Assembly: GCA_021775755.1 (NCBI GenBank)
Contig: JAJFHE010000050.1
Coordinates: 124,001 to 188,000, forward strand
Source of the DNA: Hyphomicrobiales bacterium
GTDB lineage: Bacteria; Pseudomonadota; Alphaproteobacteria; Rhizobiales; JAJFHB01
DNA length: 64,000 nt
Direction: 5' to 3'
Under the pieces are notes generated by a model. That model was not told the DNA's origin. It did no database searches and saw nothing but the letters and a program-made list of their open reading frames with translations. Below are positions 8,224 through 16,520 of the stretch, piece after piece (positions within the stretch are counted from its first letter, which is position 1; every line of letters starts with the position of its first letter). The position numbers were made by a program, and so were the translations under genes.

Positions 8224-9420
8224 TCAAATCGGAACGGAACTCGCGTCAGCGGTTTCCTTCCAGTCGTCATAGGCCTGGCCAAGCGCCTTGACGCCTTTGC
8301 GGATCGTGCCGGCGTCAACAAACGAATAGGCAAGGCGCAGATGGTTTCCCGATGATGCGTTTGGAAAGCAGACGCGGCCATCGCTCACTTCCACGCCAAG
8401 CTCCAGGGCGCGCGCCGTGACCGCTTCGGCATCCGTGGCCTCCGGGAGTTCCGCCCACAAGAAATAACCACCCTGGGGGGCGCGTACTTTTGCGTCGGGC
8501 AAGAATTCCGCAAAGCTCTCAACCATGGCATCGCGGTGCAGCCGCATCTCGATGGCTAATTCGTCAATATGCCGCGCCATCTTGTTGCCGCGCATGAGAT
8601 CGCAGACGATGCGCTGGGCGAACGGATTGCTGCCGCCATCGGCTTTCTGCATGGCCATTCTGTCGACGATCTCCTTGGCGCCGATGGCCCAGCCGACGCG
8701 CAGGCCGGGCGCGAGGATTTTCGACACCGTGCCAAGCGCAATGACGACACCGGCCTCATCGATGGACTTGATCGGCGGCACGGGATCGCCCTCGAAGCGA
8801 ACGCGGCGATAAGGATCGTCCTCGAGAATGATGAAACCAAAGCGTTCAGCAAGCGCGACCAGGCGCTGGCGCCGCGCCTTCGACATGGTAATGCCGGTGG
8901 GATTGTGGAAATCCGGCACGTCGAACAAGAGCTTCGGCATGCGCTCGCCGTTCTTGGCGAGGCGCTCAAGCTTGCTCTCAAGTTCATCGGCGTCGAGGCC
9001 CTCGCTGTCCTGACCGACATCGAGAAACGCAACCTGATGGGTGCGCAAGATCTGCAGGGCGGTCATGTAAGTGGGGCGTGTGACGATGATGCGGTCGCCG
9101 GGCTCGGCAAAGACGCGGCAGGCGAGATCAAGGGCGCTTTTTGCGCCATAGGTCACAAGCACGTTGTCGCGCGTGCATTTCACGCCGTCTTCGCCAACGA
9201 AACTTGCAATTTCATCGCGCAAATCATCGAGACCCATAAGGGGCCCGTATTGCAATGTCTGGGGAGCATGGTCGCGGGCCGCTTCCATGGCCTCGCGCAC
9301 CACGTCGGGCAGGTGAGGGGGATAGGCGAGGCCGCTGGACAGAACAATGGCGCCCGGTGCGTGGTCGTAGACGGAGGCGCCAAGGATCTCGGCACGGCGG
9401 GCGTAACGGTAACCGGACAT
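8224..9420 (-). CDS. Class I/II PLP-dependent aminotransferase
   Basis: This 398-residue fold-type I enzyme has Lys234 in GTVSKILAPGLRVGW as the pyridoxal-phosphate lysine. It also has DVPDFHNPTG (Asn173 contacts the cofactor), DDPYRRVRF, and an Arg near the C-terminus in NHLRLAYS that should bind the substrate carboxylate. It is like the 2-aminoadipate/multi-substrate aminotransferases but lacks the N-terminal GntR domain of MocR proteins. It is the first gene of the minus-strand unit with the deacylase and the GMC oxidoreductase. The shared AT-rich repeat lies about 56 bases before its ATG, so it is probably controlled by the GntR protein at 4740. Confidence 0.9.
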   Translation of the reverse strand: MSGYRYARRAEILGASVYDHAPGAIVLSSGLAYPPHLPDVVREAMEAARDHAPQTLQYGPLMGLDDLRDEIASFVGEDGVKCTRDNVLVTYGAKSALDLACRVFAEPGDRIIVTRPTYMTALQILRTHQVAFLDVGQDSEGLDADELESKLERLAKNGERMPKLLFDVPDFHNPTGITMSKARRQRLVALAERFGFIILEDDPYRRVRFEGDPVPPIKSIDEAGVVIALGTVSKILAPGLRVGWAIGAKEIVDRMAMQKADGGSNPFAQRIVCDLMRGNKMARHIDELAIEMRLHRDAMVESFAEFLPDAKVRAPQGGYFLWAELPEATDAEAVTARALELGVEVSDGRVCFPNASSGNHLRLAYSFVDAGTIRKGVKALGQAYDDWKETADASSVPI

Positions 9421-9463
9421 CGGCTTCTTTCTTTCGTGACTGTTGGATATGAGAGCAGAGTCG

Positions 9464-9486
9464 AAAATAATATATGATATATTATT
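9464..9486. promoter_or_regulatory. Probable GntR operator upstream of the aminotransferase
   Basis: This copy of the repeat at 3488 has 19 identical bases (9464-9482). It is a fuller palindrome, with 10-bp arms around a central G at 9476 (span 9466-9486). It lies in the 195-bp region between the divergent aminotransferase and caspase-like genes, so it could affect both, though it is nearer the aminotransferase start (56 bases against 140). Confidence 0.65.
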
Positions 9487-9615
9487 ATTGCGAACAAGAC
9501 TTGTGACAGGGCACCACCTCTTGCCGTCCGCGTTGATGCGCCGTGCTTGTTGTGGCAGACTGCGGCCATCTTCAAGGGGTGCGTCGGGTGGGCCTCACAC
9601 TCTCGAGACGGTGGC

Positions 9616-11277
9616 ATGCGTTCTATTTATCTCTTCGTTGCCGGGTTCGCGATCAGCTTGCTTTTAGGCGCCGGCATTGCGACTGCAGCCGATGGCGGCA
9701 AGCGTTTGGCGCTGATCATCGGCAATTCCAACTACGAGAATATTTCACCGCTTCGCAATCCGCGCAATGACGCCGAACTCATGGCGAAGACGCTGGCGGA
9801 ACTCGGGTTTGAAGTGACCGTCGAGTTCGATGCGAACCGCCAGAAGATGGCACGCTCCATTCTGGCATTCGGGCGTGGCCTGTCGCGCGCCGGCGACGAT
9901 GCGGTCGGGCTGTTCTTTTATGCCGGCCACGGCGTACAGGCGCGGGGCACCAACTATTTGCTGCCGCTCGCGGCGACGGTCGACACGGAGGCTGATCTTG
10001 AGATCGAGGCCATCGACACCAATTGGGTGATGTCGCAGTTCGATGAGGCGGGCAACAGCCTGAACATGGTTATTCTCGATGCATGCCGCAACAACCCGTT
10101 CGAGGGTTCGTTCCGCTCCTCGAGCCGCGGTCTGGCACGGCTCAATGCACCGGCGGGTTCGCTTATCGCCTATTCAGCTGCACCTGGACAGGTGGCAGTG
10201 GATGGTGAGGGCGGCAACAGCCCCTATACGGCAGCCCTGGCGCGGACCTTGCGCGTACCGGGTGTCGAACTTTTGCAAGTCTTCCGTCAGGTGCGCCTTG
10301 CCGTGGAACAGGAAACCGGCGGCCGACAGACCCCGTGGGAAGAACAGTCGCTGCGCAGTGATTTCTTTTTCCGTGGCGAGGCTCTTGAAACTACGGCGGT
10401 AGAGACGGGCGGGGAGGCCGAGCCGGAACAAAGCTCCGTGGCCTCTGCAACAGGCGGCAATCCGGCACTCGAACTTGCGTTCTGGCAGACCGTCAAAGAC
10501 AGCAACGATCCGGTGATGTTCCGCGCCTATCTCGATCAGTATCCGCGCGGCACCTTTGCGGCCCTGGCGCGCGTCATGATCGCCCGCCTGGAAGTCGATG
10601 CGGCGCAGGAGACGGGCCCCGAGCCAACGGAAGACATCGAGCCTGTTGCCGCTGAGGTACCCGAAGAGGTGGCGGGCCTGCAGCCGGCAGACGAAGTTGA
10701 GGCAGGCGGCGAAGACGTTGGCGGTGGTGAAACCGCCCTCGAGACGGTGCCTGAGCAAGATCTGCCCGATACCGATCTTGAGCAAAATGAAACCGTGCTG
10801 GAAACGTTGAAACAGGAACTCACGCGCCGCATTCAGGCGGCATTGGCAAGCAAGGGCTGCGACCCGGGACCGGTGGATGGTCTGTGGGGCCGCCAGACGG
10901 AACGGGCACTGGAACGTTTCGCGGACGAGGCAGGTGTCGGTCTGCCGCGGCGTGCGCGTTCGCTGCGGACATTGCGGCTCATCCGCCGGCAGTCCGGCCG
11001 CGTGTGCCGTGTCCAATGCGGGCCGCGCCGGGAACTTCGAAACGGCCGATGTGTCGTGAAGACCTGCTCGTCAGGCCAGTATCTGACCGCCACCGGCCGG
11101 TGCCGCACACGCACGCAGCAGGCCGCGCCGTCAACACCGCAGCCAAGCGTTACGACGCGTCGATGCGGCGGCACGAAATGCTGCTGTCAAATCGGCGCGC
11201 GCCAACGTTGCGTCGGTGCCGGATCATGCATCCACATTCACGGCGGACACTGTGTGGTCGGGGGCTGCGGCGGTTGA
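9616..11277 (+). CDS. Secreted caspase-like (C14) protein with peptidoglycan-binding-like and Cys-rich tail
   Basis: This 553-residue protein starts at ATG 9616, where a signal peptide begins (residues 1 to about 25, ending ATAA); the frame extends upstream to 9547 without a signal sequence. A caspase p20-like domain covers about 28-250, with catalytic His105 (YAGHG) and Cys157 (LDACRNNPF). An acidic, low-complexity stretch (about 330-395) leads to a peptidoglycan_binding_1-like motif (about 400-440, GCDPGPVDGLWGRQTERAL). The tail has a CSSGQYL...GRC unit and a final segment with CCC and many Gly, Cys and His. Proteins of this bacterial caspase-like group are common in Rhizobiales, but their roles are mostly unproven. 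Export to the periplasm is inferred from the signal peptide. Confidence 0.88.
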   Translation: MRSIYLFVAGFAISLLLGAGIATAADGGKRLALIIGNSNYENISPLRNPRNDAELMAKTLAELGFEVTVEFDANRQKMARSILAFGRGLSRAGDDAVGLFFYAGHGVQARGTNYLLPLAATVDTEADLEIEAIDTNWVMSQFDEAGNSLNMVILDACRNNPFEGSFRSSSRGLARLNAPAGSLIAYSAAPGQVAVDGEGGNSPYTAALARTLRVPGVELLQVFRQVRLAVEQETGGRQTPWEEQSLRSDFFFRGEALETTAVETGGEAEPEQSSVASATGGNPALELAFWQTVKDSNDPVMFRAYLDQYPRGTFAALARVMIARLEVDAAQETGPEPTEDIEPVAAEVPEEVAGLQPADEVEAGGEDVGGGETALETVPEQDLPDTDLEQNETVLETLKQELTRRIQAALASKGCDPGPVDGLWGRQTERALERFADEAGVGLPRRARSLRTLRLIRRQSGRVCRVQCGPRRELRNGRCVVKTCSSGQYLTATGRCRTRTQQAAPSTPQPSVTTRRCGGTKCCCQIGARQRCVGAGSCIHIHGGHCVVGGCGG

Positions 11278-11360
11278 ATGGCGATGAAGGACCTGATCCG
11301 GTTGCTGCGGAGGTGCTGTTGTCGCACGGCACCATTGGAAAATTCAAAGAGGCGGGAGCC

Positions 11361-11735
11361 ATGGCGACAGCACGCAAAGTTGATCGCACGGTAGTCAACT
11401 ACAATGATGCCGATTACAAAGTATACAGCCTGCAGGGAAAGCCGCAGGCGGATCTATCGTGGCACAACATCAGCTGGTCGGACGAGGACAATTCCGGTTT
11501 CTTCCTGATCAAATTCGAACCAGGCGGCGTATCCATCCCGCACGAGCATCTGGGGTTTGAGGAGTTCGTCGTTTTGGAAGGCGAACTGGTTGATCACGAT
11601 GGTTGGATCTACCGCCCGGGAGACTGCGTCTCGCTTTCAAAGGGGTCACGGCATTTCACCAGATCGGAGACAGGCGCCAAGGTTGCCGTGTTCGTCCGTG
11701 GTGGCTTTAAGACCATTGATGCGAGCGAACTATGA
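11361..11735 (+). CDS. Cupin-domain protein (ChrR-like)
   Basis: This 124-residue single-domain protein starts at ATG 11361, with GAGGCGGGAG just upstream. The cupin motifs are PHEHLGFEEFVVLEGELVD, giving His and Glu metal ligands, and YRPGDCVSLSKGSRHF, giving the last His. This is close to the anti-ECFsigma ChrR cupin fold, but no sigma-factor gene is adjacent and no zinc-binding N-terminal anti-sigma domain is present. It follows the caspase-like gene by 83 bases in the same direction. The role is unknown; a small-molecule sensor or dioxygenase-like activity is possible. Confidence 0.8.
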   Translation: MATARKVDRTVVNYNDADYKVYSLQGKPQADLSWHNISWSDEDNSGFFLIKFEPGGVSIPHEHLGFEEFVVLEGELVDHDGWIYRPGDCVSLSKGSRHFTRSETGAKVAVFVRGGFKTIDASEL

Positions 11736-11778
11736 ACCCGGCTTGGTTTTTGTGGCTGTGTGTTTGTCAGTCCGTGCC

Positions 11779-12504
11779 CTAAAAGTAACAGCCTTCGCGC
11801 GCACATGCTTCGAAAGCCTGGACCATGTCCGGGCCGCAGGCACCGTCCATTTCGCCTTCATAGTGGCCCAGCGTCTGCAACCGCGCCTTCCAGCGCTGTG
11901 TCTGGTTGGCGGTTGCGAATGTGCACGCGGCGCGCCATTCGGCGAGGGCGCGGGCGACATCGCCGGTGAAATACAAGGTGTCGCCAAACGACTGGCGCAT
12001 GGTCGCGTCGTTTGGTTCAAGGACAACCGCGCGTTTGAAGTCAAGCACCGCATCGGCGAAACTTTCATACAGAAAATGCACAAGGCCGCGATTGAAATAG
12101 GCGGTGCCGTTCTGCGGCGCGAGCCGAATGGCCTCCGAGTGATCGCCAATGGCGAGTTCGTATTCGCCGCTTCGGGCATAGGCGTTGCCGCGCGCGGTAT
12201 GGGCGACGTGGTAGTCCGGGTCGAGCCGAATGGCTTCGGTAAGATCGCGGAGCGCGCGGTTGTAGTGGCCGTTTTCGTGATAGGCCTGACCGCGGTTCGA
12301 ATAGGCGAAGGCGAGATTGCGGCTGGTGATCGGTATGCCGTCGATCTGCCCGGTTTCGATGAGATGCGTGCAGCCAGAAATGATTTCCTGCGCGTTGCCG
12401 GCGCTGCAATCGTCCACGTCGTCGGCATATGCCGGTGACCCCGCCGTCCACAACGCTGCAAGCAGCGCCGCGCAAAGGACGCCTGTCACATGATTGATTG
12501 TCAT
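11779..12504 (-). CDS. Periplasmic TPR-repeat protein
   Basis: This 241-residue protein starts at ATG 12504, preceded by GGGAG. A signal peptide (about residues 1-27, ending in SPAYA) is followed by three or four tetratricopeptide units such as AYSNRGQAYHENGHYNRALRDL and later YFNRGLVHF. Cys residues near the start of the mature part (DDCSAGN, SGCTHL) and at the C-terminus (ACGPDM, ACAREGCYF) could form disulfides. The short C-terminal DGACGPDM segment resembles the first part of a peptidoglycan-binding motif. A scaffold role in the periplasm is the most that can be said. It converges with the cupin gene. Confidence 0.8.
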   Translation of the reverse strand: MTINHVTGVLCAALLAALWTAGSPAYADDVDDCSAGNAQEIISGCTHLIETGQIDGIPITSRNLAFAYSNRGQAYHENGHYNRALRDLTEAIRLDPDYHVAHTARGNAYARSGEYELAIGDHSEAIRLAPQNGTAYFNRGLVHFLYESFADAVLDFKRAVVLEPNDATMRQSFGDTLYFTGDVARALAEWRAACTFATANQTQRWKARLQTLGHYEGEMDGACGPDMVQAFEACAREGCYF

Positions 12505-12544
12505 TGCAATGTACTCCCGAAACCACCCGCGCCTGCGATGCACT

Positions 12545-12751
12545 CTAGCGGCATGTGTTTAAGCAAGATTGAACGTGTTGCTGCGCCTGGTTTGCGTGCT
12601 TTGCGATGGTCTCGCACCGGCCTTCCGGGCACCGGGCCGGACGGAATGGCGCGCCGTTCGCACAGCGATAGAGGTTGCTTGACTTAGGAGATTCCGTGCC
12701 GTACACACGGGCGTCATTTGCGCACGGCGCCTGCAATAGCGGGCAGTTCAT
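12545..12751 (-). CDS. Possible small Cys-rich protein
   Basis: This frame of 68 codons lies 40 bases upstream of the TPR gene on the same strand. It encodes eight Cys spaced along the chain, including ARCPEGRC and QSCLNTC. There is no clear ribosome site, no signal peptide, and the ATG is only 9 bases from the tRNA-Asp gene on the other strand, leaving no obvious promoter. It may be an accident of a GC-rich sequence, so the call is weak. Confidence 0.22.
   Translation of the reverse strand: MNCPLLQAPCANDARVYGTESPKSSNLYRCANGAPFRPARCPEGRCETIAKHANQAQQHVQSCLNTCR
12679..12707 (+). promoter_or_regulatory. Probable promoter of tRNA-Asp
   Basis: TTGACT at 12679-12684, inside the CTTGAC element common to alphaproteobacterial stable-RNA promoters, is followed after 17 bases by TACACA at 12702-12707. 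The expected start is about 45 bases before the tRNA. Confidence 0.5.
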
Positions 12752-12759
12752 GCCGCTGC

Positions 12760-12836
12760 GGGGGTGTAGCTCAGTTGGTTAGAGCGCTGGCCTGTCACGC
12801 CAGAGGCCGCGGGTTCGAGTCCCGTCACTCCCGCCA
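12760..12836 (+). tRNA. tRNA-Asp (anticodon GTC)
   Basis: The acceptor arm GGGGGTG pairs with CACTCCC (one G-T pair), the D arm is GCTC/GAGC, and the anticodon stem CTGGC/GCCAG holds loop CTGTCAC with GTC at 12794-12796. The T arm has TTCGAGT. The discriminator is G and CCA is encoded at 12834-12836. In relatives tRNA-Val and tRNA-Asp often lie together between hup and nuoA; here 10 kb separates them. Confidence 0.96.
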
Positions 12837-12868
12837 TTTACGTGGAAATTACTGCGAAACGTTCCCGC

Positions 12869-12892
12869 CGCCCGCCGCCGCGCGGGCGTTTT
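12869..12892 (+). terminator. Terminator after tRNA-Asp
   Basis: A 7-bp GC stem (CGCCCGC and GCGGGCG) with a 6-nt loop is followed by TTTT, 32 bases after the tRNA end. Confidence 0.6.
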
Positions 12893-13240
12893 GCGTTGAA
12901 AGCAAGCGGGTTACTAACGTGACTTCAGCGGCCCTGTTTGCTTGAGCCTTTTACCCGGCCGCCTTTTTTGCTGGACTTGTTGATGAGCGGGCGGGTTTCT
13001 GCGGTGACGGTCGTCGATCGTGGTGAAGGCATAGTCGTGCTCCCGGTTGGTGTTCATTGCTGAACGGGAGAAAATTATAGCGCATTCAGGGTGCGGTTGC
13101 AGCTGTTTGCATTTCGTTGCCTGTGCGCCGCGCGTCCGCGCACCTCACGCAGGGTTGATCCGGGCACGGTTGCAATTGCCTTCGAAAGCTTCAACGCTGC
13201 GCGGCGAGGGTAGCAATATTTGCATAGGGGAACACACAAC
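12893..13240. other. Intergenic stretch, no firm gene
   Basis: About 350 bases between the tRNA-Asp terminator and a small membrane-protein gene. A 47-codon minus-strand frame (12914-13057) was considered and not accepted. No tRNA, repeat or convincing promoter was found; the upstream signals of the 42-residue gene at 13241 must lie here. Confidence 0.5.
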
Positions 13241-13369
13241 ATGGTTGAAAAATCCGGCCAGGACGCGCGGCAGGGGCGCATCGTTAAGGGCGGCAAGATG
13301 GTCAAGATCCTGGTGATCTCTCTCGTGCTTCTGGTGATCGGCTATGTGATCGTTTCGCAATTCGTCTGA
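13241..13369 (+). CDS. Small single-pass membrane protein (42 aa)
   Basis: An ATG at 13241, preceded by ATAGGGGAAC, opens a 43-codon frame. The product has a polar, Lys/Arg-rich N-terminal half (KSGQDARQGRIVKGGK) and one hydrophobic helix of about 19 residues (VKILVISLVLLVIGYVIV), ending SQFV. The pattern of a basic head and a single helix fits a real small inner-membrane protein with the N-terminus inside. It stands alone between tRNA-Asp and the ABC exporter operon. I do not recognise a named family, and function is unknown. Confidence 0.6.
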   Translation: MVEKSGQDARQGRIVKGGKMVKILVISLVLLVIGYVIVSQFV

Positions 13370-13386
13370 GCGCACCTCCCGCTTAC

Positions 13387-13400
13387 ATGACTTAAGTCAA
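13387..13400. promoter_or_regulatory. FNR/FixK-like box upstream of the ABC exporter
   Basis: The sequence ATGACTTAAGTCAA contains the perfect palindrome TGACTTAAGTCA (13388-13399). It matches the FNR/FixK-type half sites TTGAC-N4-GTCAA except for the first base. A -10-like GATAAT lies at 13422-13427, putting the box centre near -41 of the expected start, the usual spacing for activation by this family. Confidence 0.5.
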
Positions 13401-13416
13401 TTTGTTTAGCCGGCCG

Positions 13417-13440
13417 CGCCTGATAATAATAGATCAGGCG
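13417..13440. repeat. Inverted repeat before the ABC exporter
   Basis: Perfect 8-bp arms CGCCTGAT and ATCAGGCG flank an 8-nt AT-rich spacer, ending 11 bases before the ATPase start codon. It overlaps the likely -10 element and transcription start, so it could be an operator or an RNA hairpin near the ribosome site. No dedicated regulator gene is next to it. Confidence 0.55.
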
Positions 13441-13451
13441 GTCCATAGCTT

Positions 13452-14159
13452 ATGCGTGAACGGATATTCGAAGCGAGCGGCCTCACCAAGGTTTATCGCA
13501 CCGGCGATGTGGAAGTGTTTGCGCTGCGTGGCGTCGACCTTGTGCTGAGTGCCGGCGAAATGATGGTGCTGCTCGGGCCCTCGGGCAGCGGCAAATCGAC
13601 ATTCCTCAACATCGTCGGCGGGCTCGACCGGCCAACCGAAGGACATGTGCTGTTTCGCGGCCGCGACCTGGTGGGCCTGAGCGAACGCGAGCTTACGCTT
13701 TACCGGCGCAATCATGTCGGTTTCGTTTTCCAGTTTTACAACCTTGTACCGAGCCTGACGGCGCTTGAGAACGTCGCGCTGGTCACCGAAATCTCCGCCG
13801 AGCCGATGCCCCCGGCCGAGGCGCTGGCGCTTGTCGGCCTGGAAGCGCGCCAGGATCATTTCCCAGCCCAGCTTTCAGGCGGTGAACAACAGCGCGTGGC
13901 GATCGCGCGCGCCGTTGCCAAACGGCCGGAGGTTCTGCTCTGCGACGAACCAACCGGCGCCCTCGACAGCACCTTTGGCGTGATCGTGCTCGAGGCGCTA
14001 ATGCGCGTGAACCAGGAACTCGGCACGACGACGGCGATCATTACCCACAACGTCGCCATCAAGGATATCGCCCACCGGGTCTGTTATTTCGCCGACGGGC
14101 GCATTGTCAGCGACACCGTCAACGAAACGCGGGTTGAACCGAAGGACGTTACGTGGTGA
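13452..14159 (+). CDS. ABC transporter ATP-binding protein (MacB/LolD type)
   Basis: This 235-residue ATPase has Walker A GPSGSGKS (42-49), the Q-loop in FVFQFYN, signature LSGGEQQ (141-147), Walker [13 protein letters not shown] (161-172) and the H-loop TAIITHN. The ending of the Q-loop region and the lack of extra domains place it with the MacB/LolD/DevA group that drives lateral export through FtsX-type permeases. It begins an operon with the permease (overlapping by four bases) and a membrane fusion protein. This three-gene order resembles DevBCA-type exporters. A possible FNR/FixK box and an inverted repeat lie upstream. Confidence 0.95.
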   Translation: MRERIFEASGLTKVYRTGDVEVFALRGVDLVLSAGEMMVLLGPSGSGKSTFLNIVGGLDRPTEGHVLFRGRDLVGLSERELTLYRRNHVGFVFQFYNLVPSLTALENVALVTEISAEPMPPAEALALVGLEARQDHFPAQLSGGEQQRVAIARAVAKRPEVLLCDEPTGALDSTFGVIVLEALMRVNQELGTTTAIITHNVAIKDIAHRVCYFADGRIVSDTVNETRVEPKDVTW

Positions 14160-16519
14160 GCGTGCTCGACCGAAAACTTCTGCGCGATCTCGTGCGCATC
14201 TGGGCGCAGGCGCTGGCCGTGGCGCTGGTGTTGTCGGCGGGGGTTGCGACCTGGATTCTCTCCGTCGGCGCCTATCGCTCTCTGGATGAAACACGTACGG
14301 CCTATTATGAGCGCAACGTTTTTGCCGATGTTTTTGCCCAGGCGACGCGGGCGCCCCGGCGCATTATCGACCGGATTGCCCTCGTACCGGGCGTTGCCCA
14401 GGCGGAGGGCCGCATCGTGCAGTATGCGCTGCTCGACCTGCCGCAGCTGCTGGAACCCGCAAGCGGCCTCATTGTGTCTTTGCCGGATCAGGGTGAGGGG
14501 TTGCTCAACCGGCTGCGTGTGCGTTCTGGTCGGCTACCGCTTGCCGGAGCCCGCTACGAAGTGGCGATCTCGCAGTCGTTCGCGGATAAACACGGGTTCC
14601 GGCCAGGTGCCACGTTCGAGGCGATCCTGCGCGGGCGCAAGCGTGCGCTGCAGGTAGTAGGCATCGCCCTGTCGCCGGAGTTCGTCTATGCGGTGGGGCC
14701 GGGCGACTTTGTGCCCGATGACCGCCGTTTCGGCATTTTGTGGATGTCGCAGAGTGCCGTGGAGGCGGCATTCGATCTGGAAGGCGCCATCAACAATGTG
14801 ACCGCGCGGTTGCACAGAAGTGCTTCGGAAGCGGAAGTCATCCGCCTAATCGACGATGTTCTCGGGCCTTACGGCGGACGCGGTGCTTATGGCCGCCGCG
14901 ATCAGTTTTCGCATGCGTTTCTCGATGCGGAACTCGGCCAACTCGCCGCCATGCAACGGATATTGCCGCCGATCTTTCTCGTGGTGACGGCTTTCCTCAT
15001 CAACATGATCCTGTCGCGGCTGATCACGCTCGAACGCGAACAGATCGGCTTGTTGAAGGCACTTGGCTACGGTGCCGTGGCGATCGGTACGCACTACATG
15101 AAACTCGTTGCCGTGATTGCATTGATCGGGTGTGCTATCGGATTTGCGCTCGGCACCTGGCTTGGCTATCTGCTGACAAAGATGTTCGGCGATTTTTTCC
15201 ATTTCCCGTTTCTGGTCTTCGCAACGCGGCCCGATATCTATGTCACGTCCGCGGCGGTGGCGCTGGGTGCCGCCCTGCTTGGTGCGTCGCACGCAGTCTG
15301 GGGCGCTGTCCGGTTGCCGCCGGCGGTAGCCATGCGCCCGCCCGCGCCGCCAATGTACCGGAAACTGTTTTCAGGGTCCCTCGCGCAACGTTTTACGCCC
15401 ACTCAGCTCACCATGATGGTCGGCCGCCATATCCTGCGCCGACCGGTACGGGCGCTGTCAACGAGCTTTGGTGTTTCCCTTTCCGTTGCCGTTCTCATGA
15501 CATCCTTGTTCGGGTTCGGCGCCGTCGAAACCATGATCGACATCAGCTTCTTCCAGCTTGAACGCCAGGACGCCACGGTCAGCTTCAATGAGGAGCTGCC
15601 AGCGCGTGCGATTTATGACGTGCGTGCGCTTCCAGGCGTGCTGGTGGCGGAGCCTTTCCGAAATGTCGCGGTGCGCCTGCATGCCGGTCACCGGCGCCGC
15701 ACCGCGCAGATCGTCGGCAAGGCCCGCCATAACAACCTCAGCCGCATCGTCGATCTGAACCTTGATCCGGTGCCGCTGCCGGAAACCGGCATGGCGGTAA
15801 CGGAAAAACTCGCCGATCTTTTGCAGGTGCGGCGCGGCGATCTGGTCTGGGTCGAGCTGCTTGAAGGCACTCGCGGCTGGGCGCATGTTCCGGTAACCGA
15901 GATCTTTCAGAGTTACATGGGGCTTTCGGTGTTTATGGACATCGATGAACTGAATGCGCTGGCGGGTGAGGGCGATGTGATCACCGGCGCCCATTTGTCG
16001 CTCGACGATGCGGCAGCCGGCAGCTTTTTCACTGTTGTCAAAAGCACTCCGGCACTTTCGTCCATCGGGCTCCTCAAGCTTGCCTTGACCAACTTCCGCG
16101 CGACAATGGCGGAGAATATCGTGTTCATGACGACTGTGTACTCAGCGCTCGGTCTGATCATTGCGTTCGGTGTGATTTACAACAGCGCAAGAATCCAACT
16201 GTCGGAGCGCGGCCGCGAACTTGCCAGCCTTCGTGTGCTGGGGTTTACGCGCGGGGAGGTCGCGCGGGTACTCAACGGCGAGCTGTTCGTGCTTTCCATC
16301 CTTGGCATTCCGATCGGCTGGGCCCTCGGCTATCTCCTGACCTGGGTCCTGATCCAGGGCTTTGAAAGCGAACTCTACCGCGTGCCATTTGTCGTCCTGC
16401 GCAGCACCTACGCCTATGCCGCATTGGTGGTGCTTGCCGCATTTGCCATCTCCATCGCCATCGTGCGGCGCCGGATCAACCGCCTCGACCTCATCGAAGT
16501 CTTGAAAACCAGGGAATAG
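14156..16519 (+). CDS. ABC transporter permease, FtsX family (two-domain)
   Basis: This 787-residue inner-membrane protein starts at GTG 14156, overlapping the ATPase stop as GTGA; a second GTG lies one codon upstream. One N-terminal helix (about residues 16-37) precedes a large periplasmic domain. A first FtsX block of helices (about 265-415) follows, then another helix and periplasmic region, and a second FtsX block (about 655-780). The double FtsX layout fits the larger YbbP/DevC-like permeases, which may act without a partner subunit. With the ATPase and the downstream HlyD-type protein it should form a periplasm-spanning exporter. The substrate is unknown; lipids, lipoproteins or peptides are typical for the group. 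Confidence 0.9.
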   Translation: MSVLDRKLLRDLVRIWAQALAVALVLSAGVATWILSVGAYRSLDETRTAYYERNVFADVFAQATRAPRRIIDRIALVPGVAQAEGRIVQYALLDLPQLLEPASGLIVSLPDQGEGLLNRLRVRSGRLPLAGARYEVAISQSFADKHGFRPGATFEAILRGRKRALQVVGIALSPEFVYAVGPGDFVPDDRRFGILWMSQSAVEAAFDLEGAINNVTARLHRSASEAEVIRLIDDVLGPYGGRGAYGRRDQFSHAFLDAELGQLAAMQRILPPIFLVVTAFLINMILSRLITLEREQIGLLKALGYGAVAIGTHYMKLVAVIALIGCAIGFALGTWLGYLLTKMFGDFFHFPFLVFATRPDIYVTSAAVALGAALLGASHAVWGAVRLPPAVAMRPPAPPMYRKLFSGSLAQRFTPTQLTMMVGRHILRRPVRALSTSFGVSLSVAVLMTSLFGFGAVETMIDISFFQLERQDATVSFNEELPARAIYDVRALPGVLVAEPFRNVAVRLHAGHRRRTAQIVGKARHNNLSRIVDLNLDPVPLPETGMAVTEKLADLLQVRRGDLVWVELLEGTRGWAHVPVTEIFQSYMGLSVFMDIDELNALAGEGDVITGAHLSLDDAAAGSFFTVVKSTPALSSIGLLKLALTNFRATMAENIVFMTTVYSALGLIIAFGVIYNSARIQLSERGRELASLRVLGFTRGEVARVLNGELFVLSILGIPIGWALGYLLTWVLIQGFESELYRVPFVVLRSTYAYAALVVLAAFAISIAIVRRRINRLDLIEVLKTRE

Positions 16520-16520
16520 C

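Noticed and set aside
7184-9420. Assignment of the deacylase and aminotransferase to ectoine degradation
   Set aside because: Only the deacylase and perhaps the M24 gene resemble that pathway. The dehydrogenase, the usual regulator and the transporter genes are absent, so the name was not used.
12914-13057. A 47-codon minus-strand frame (MNTNREHDYAF...)
   Set aside because: There is no ribosome site, the second half is Gln/Arg/Lys-rich without pattern, and it has no helix or motif.
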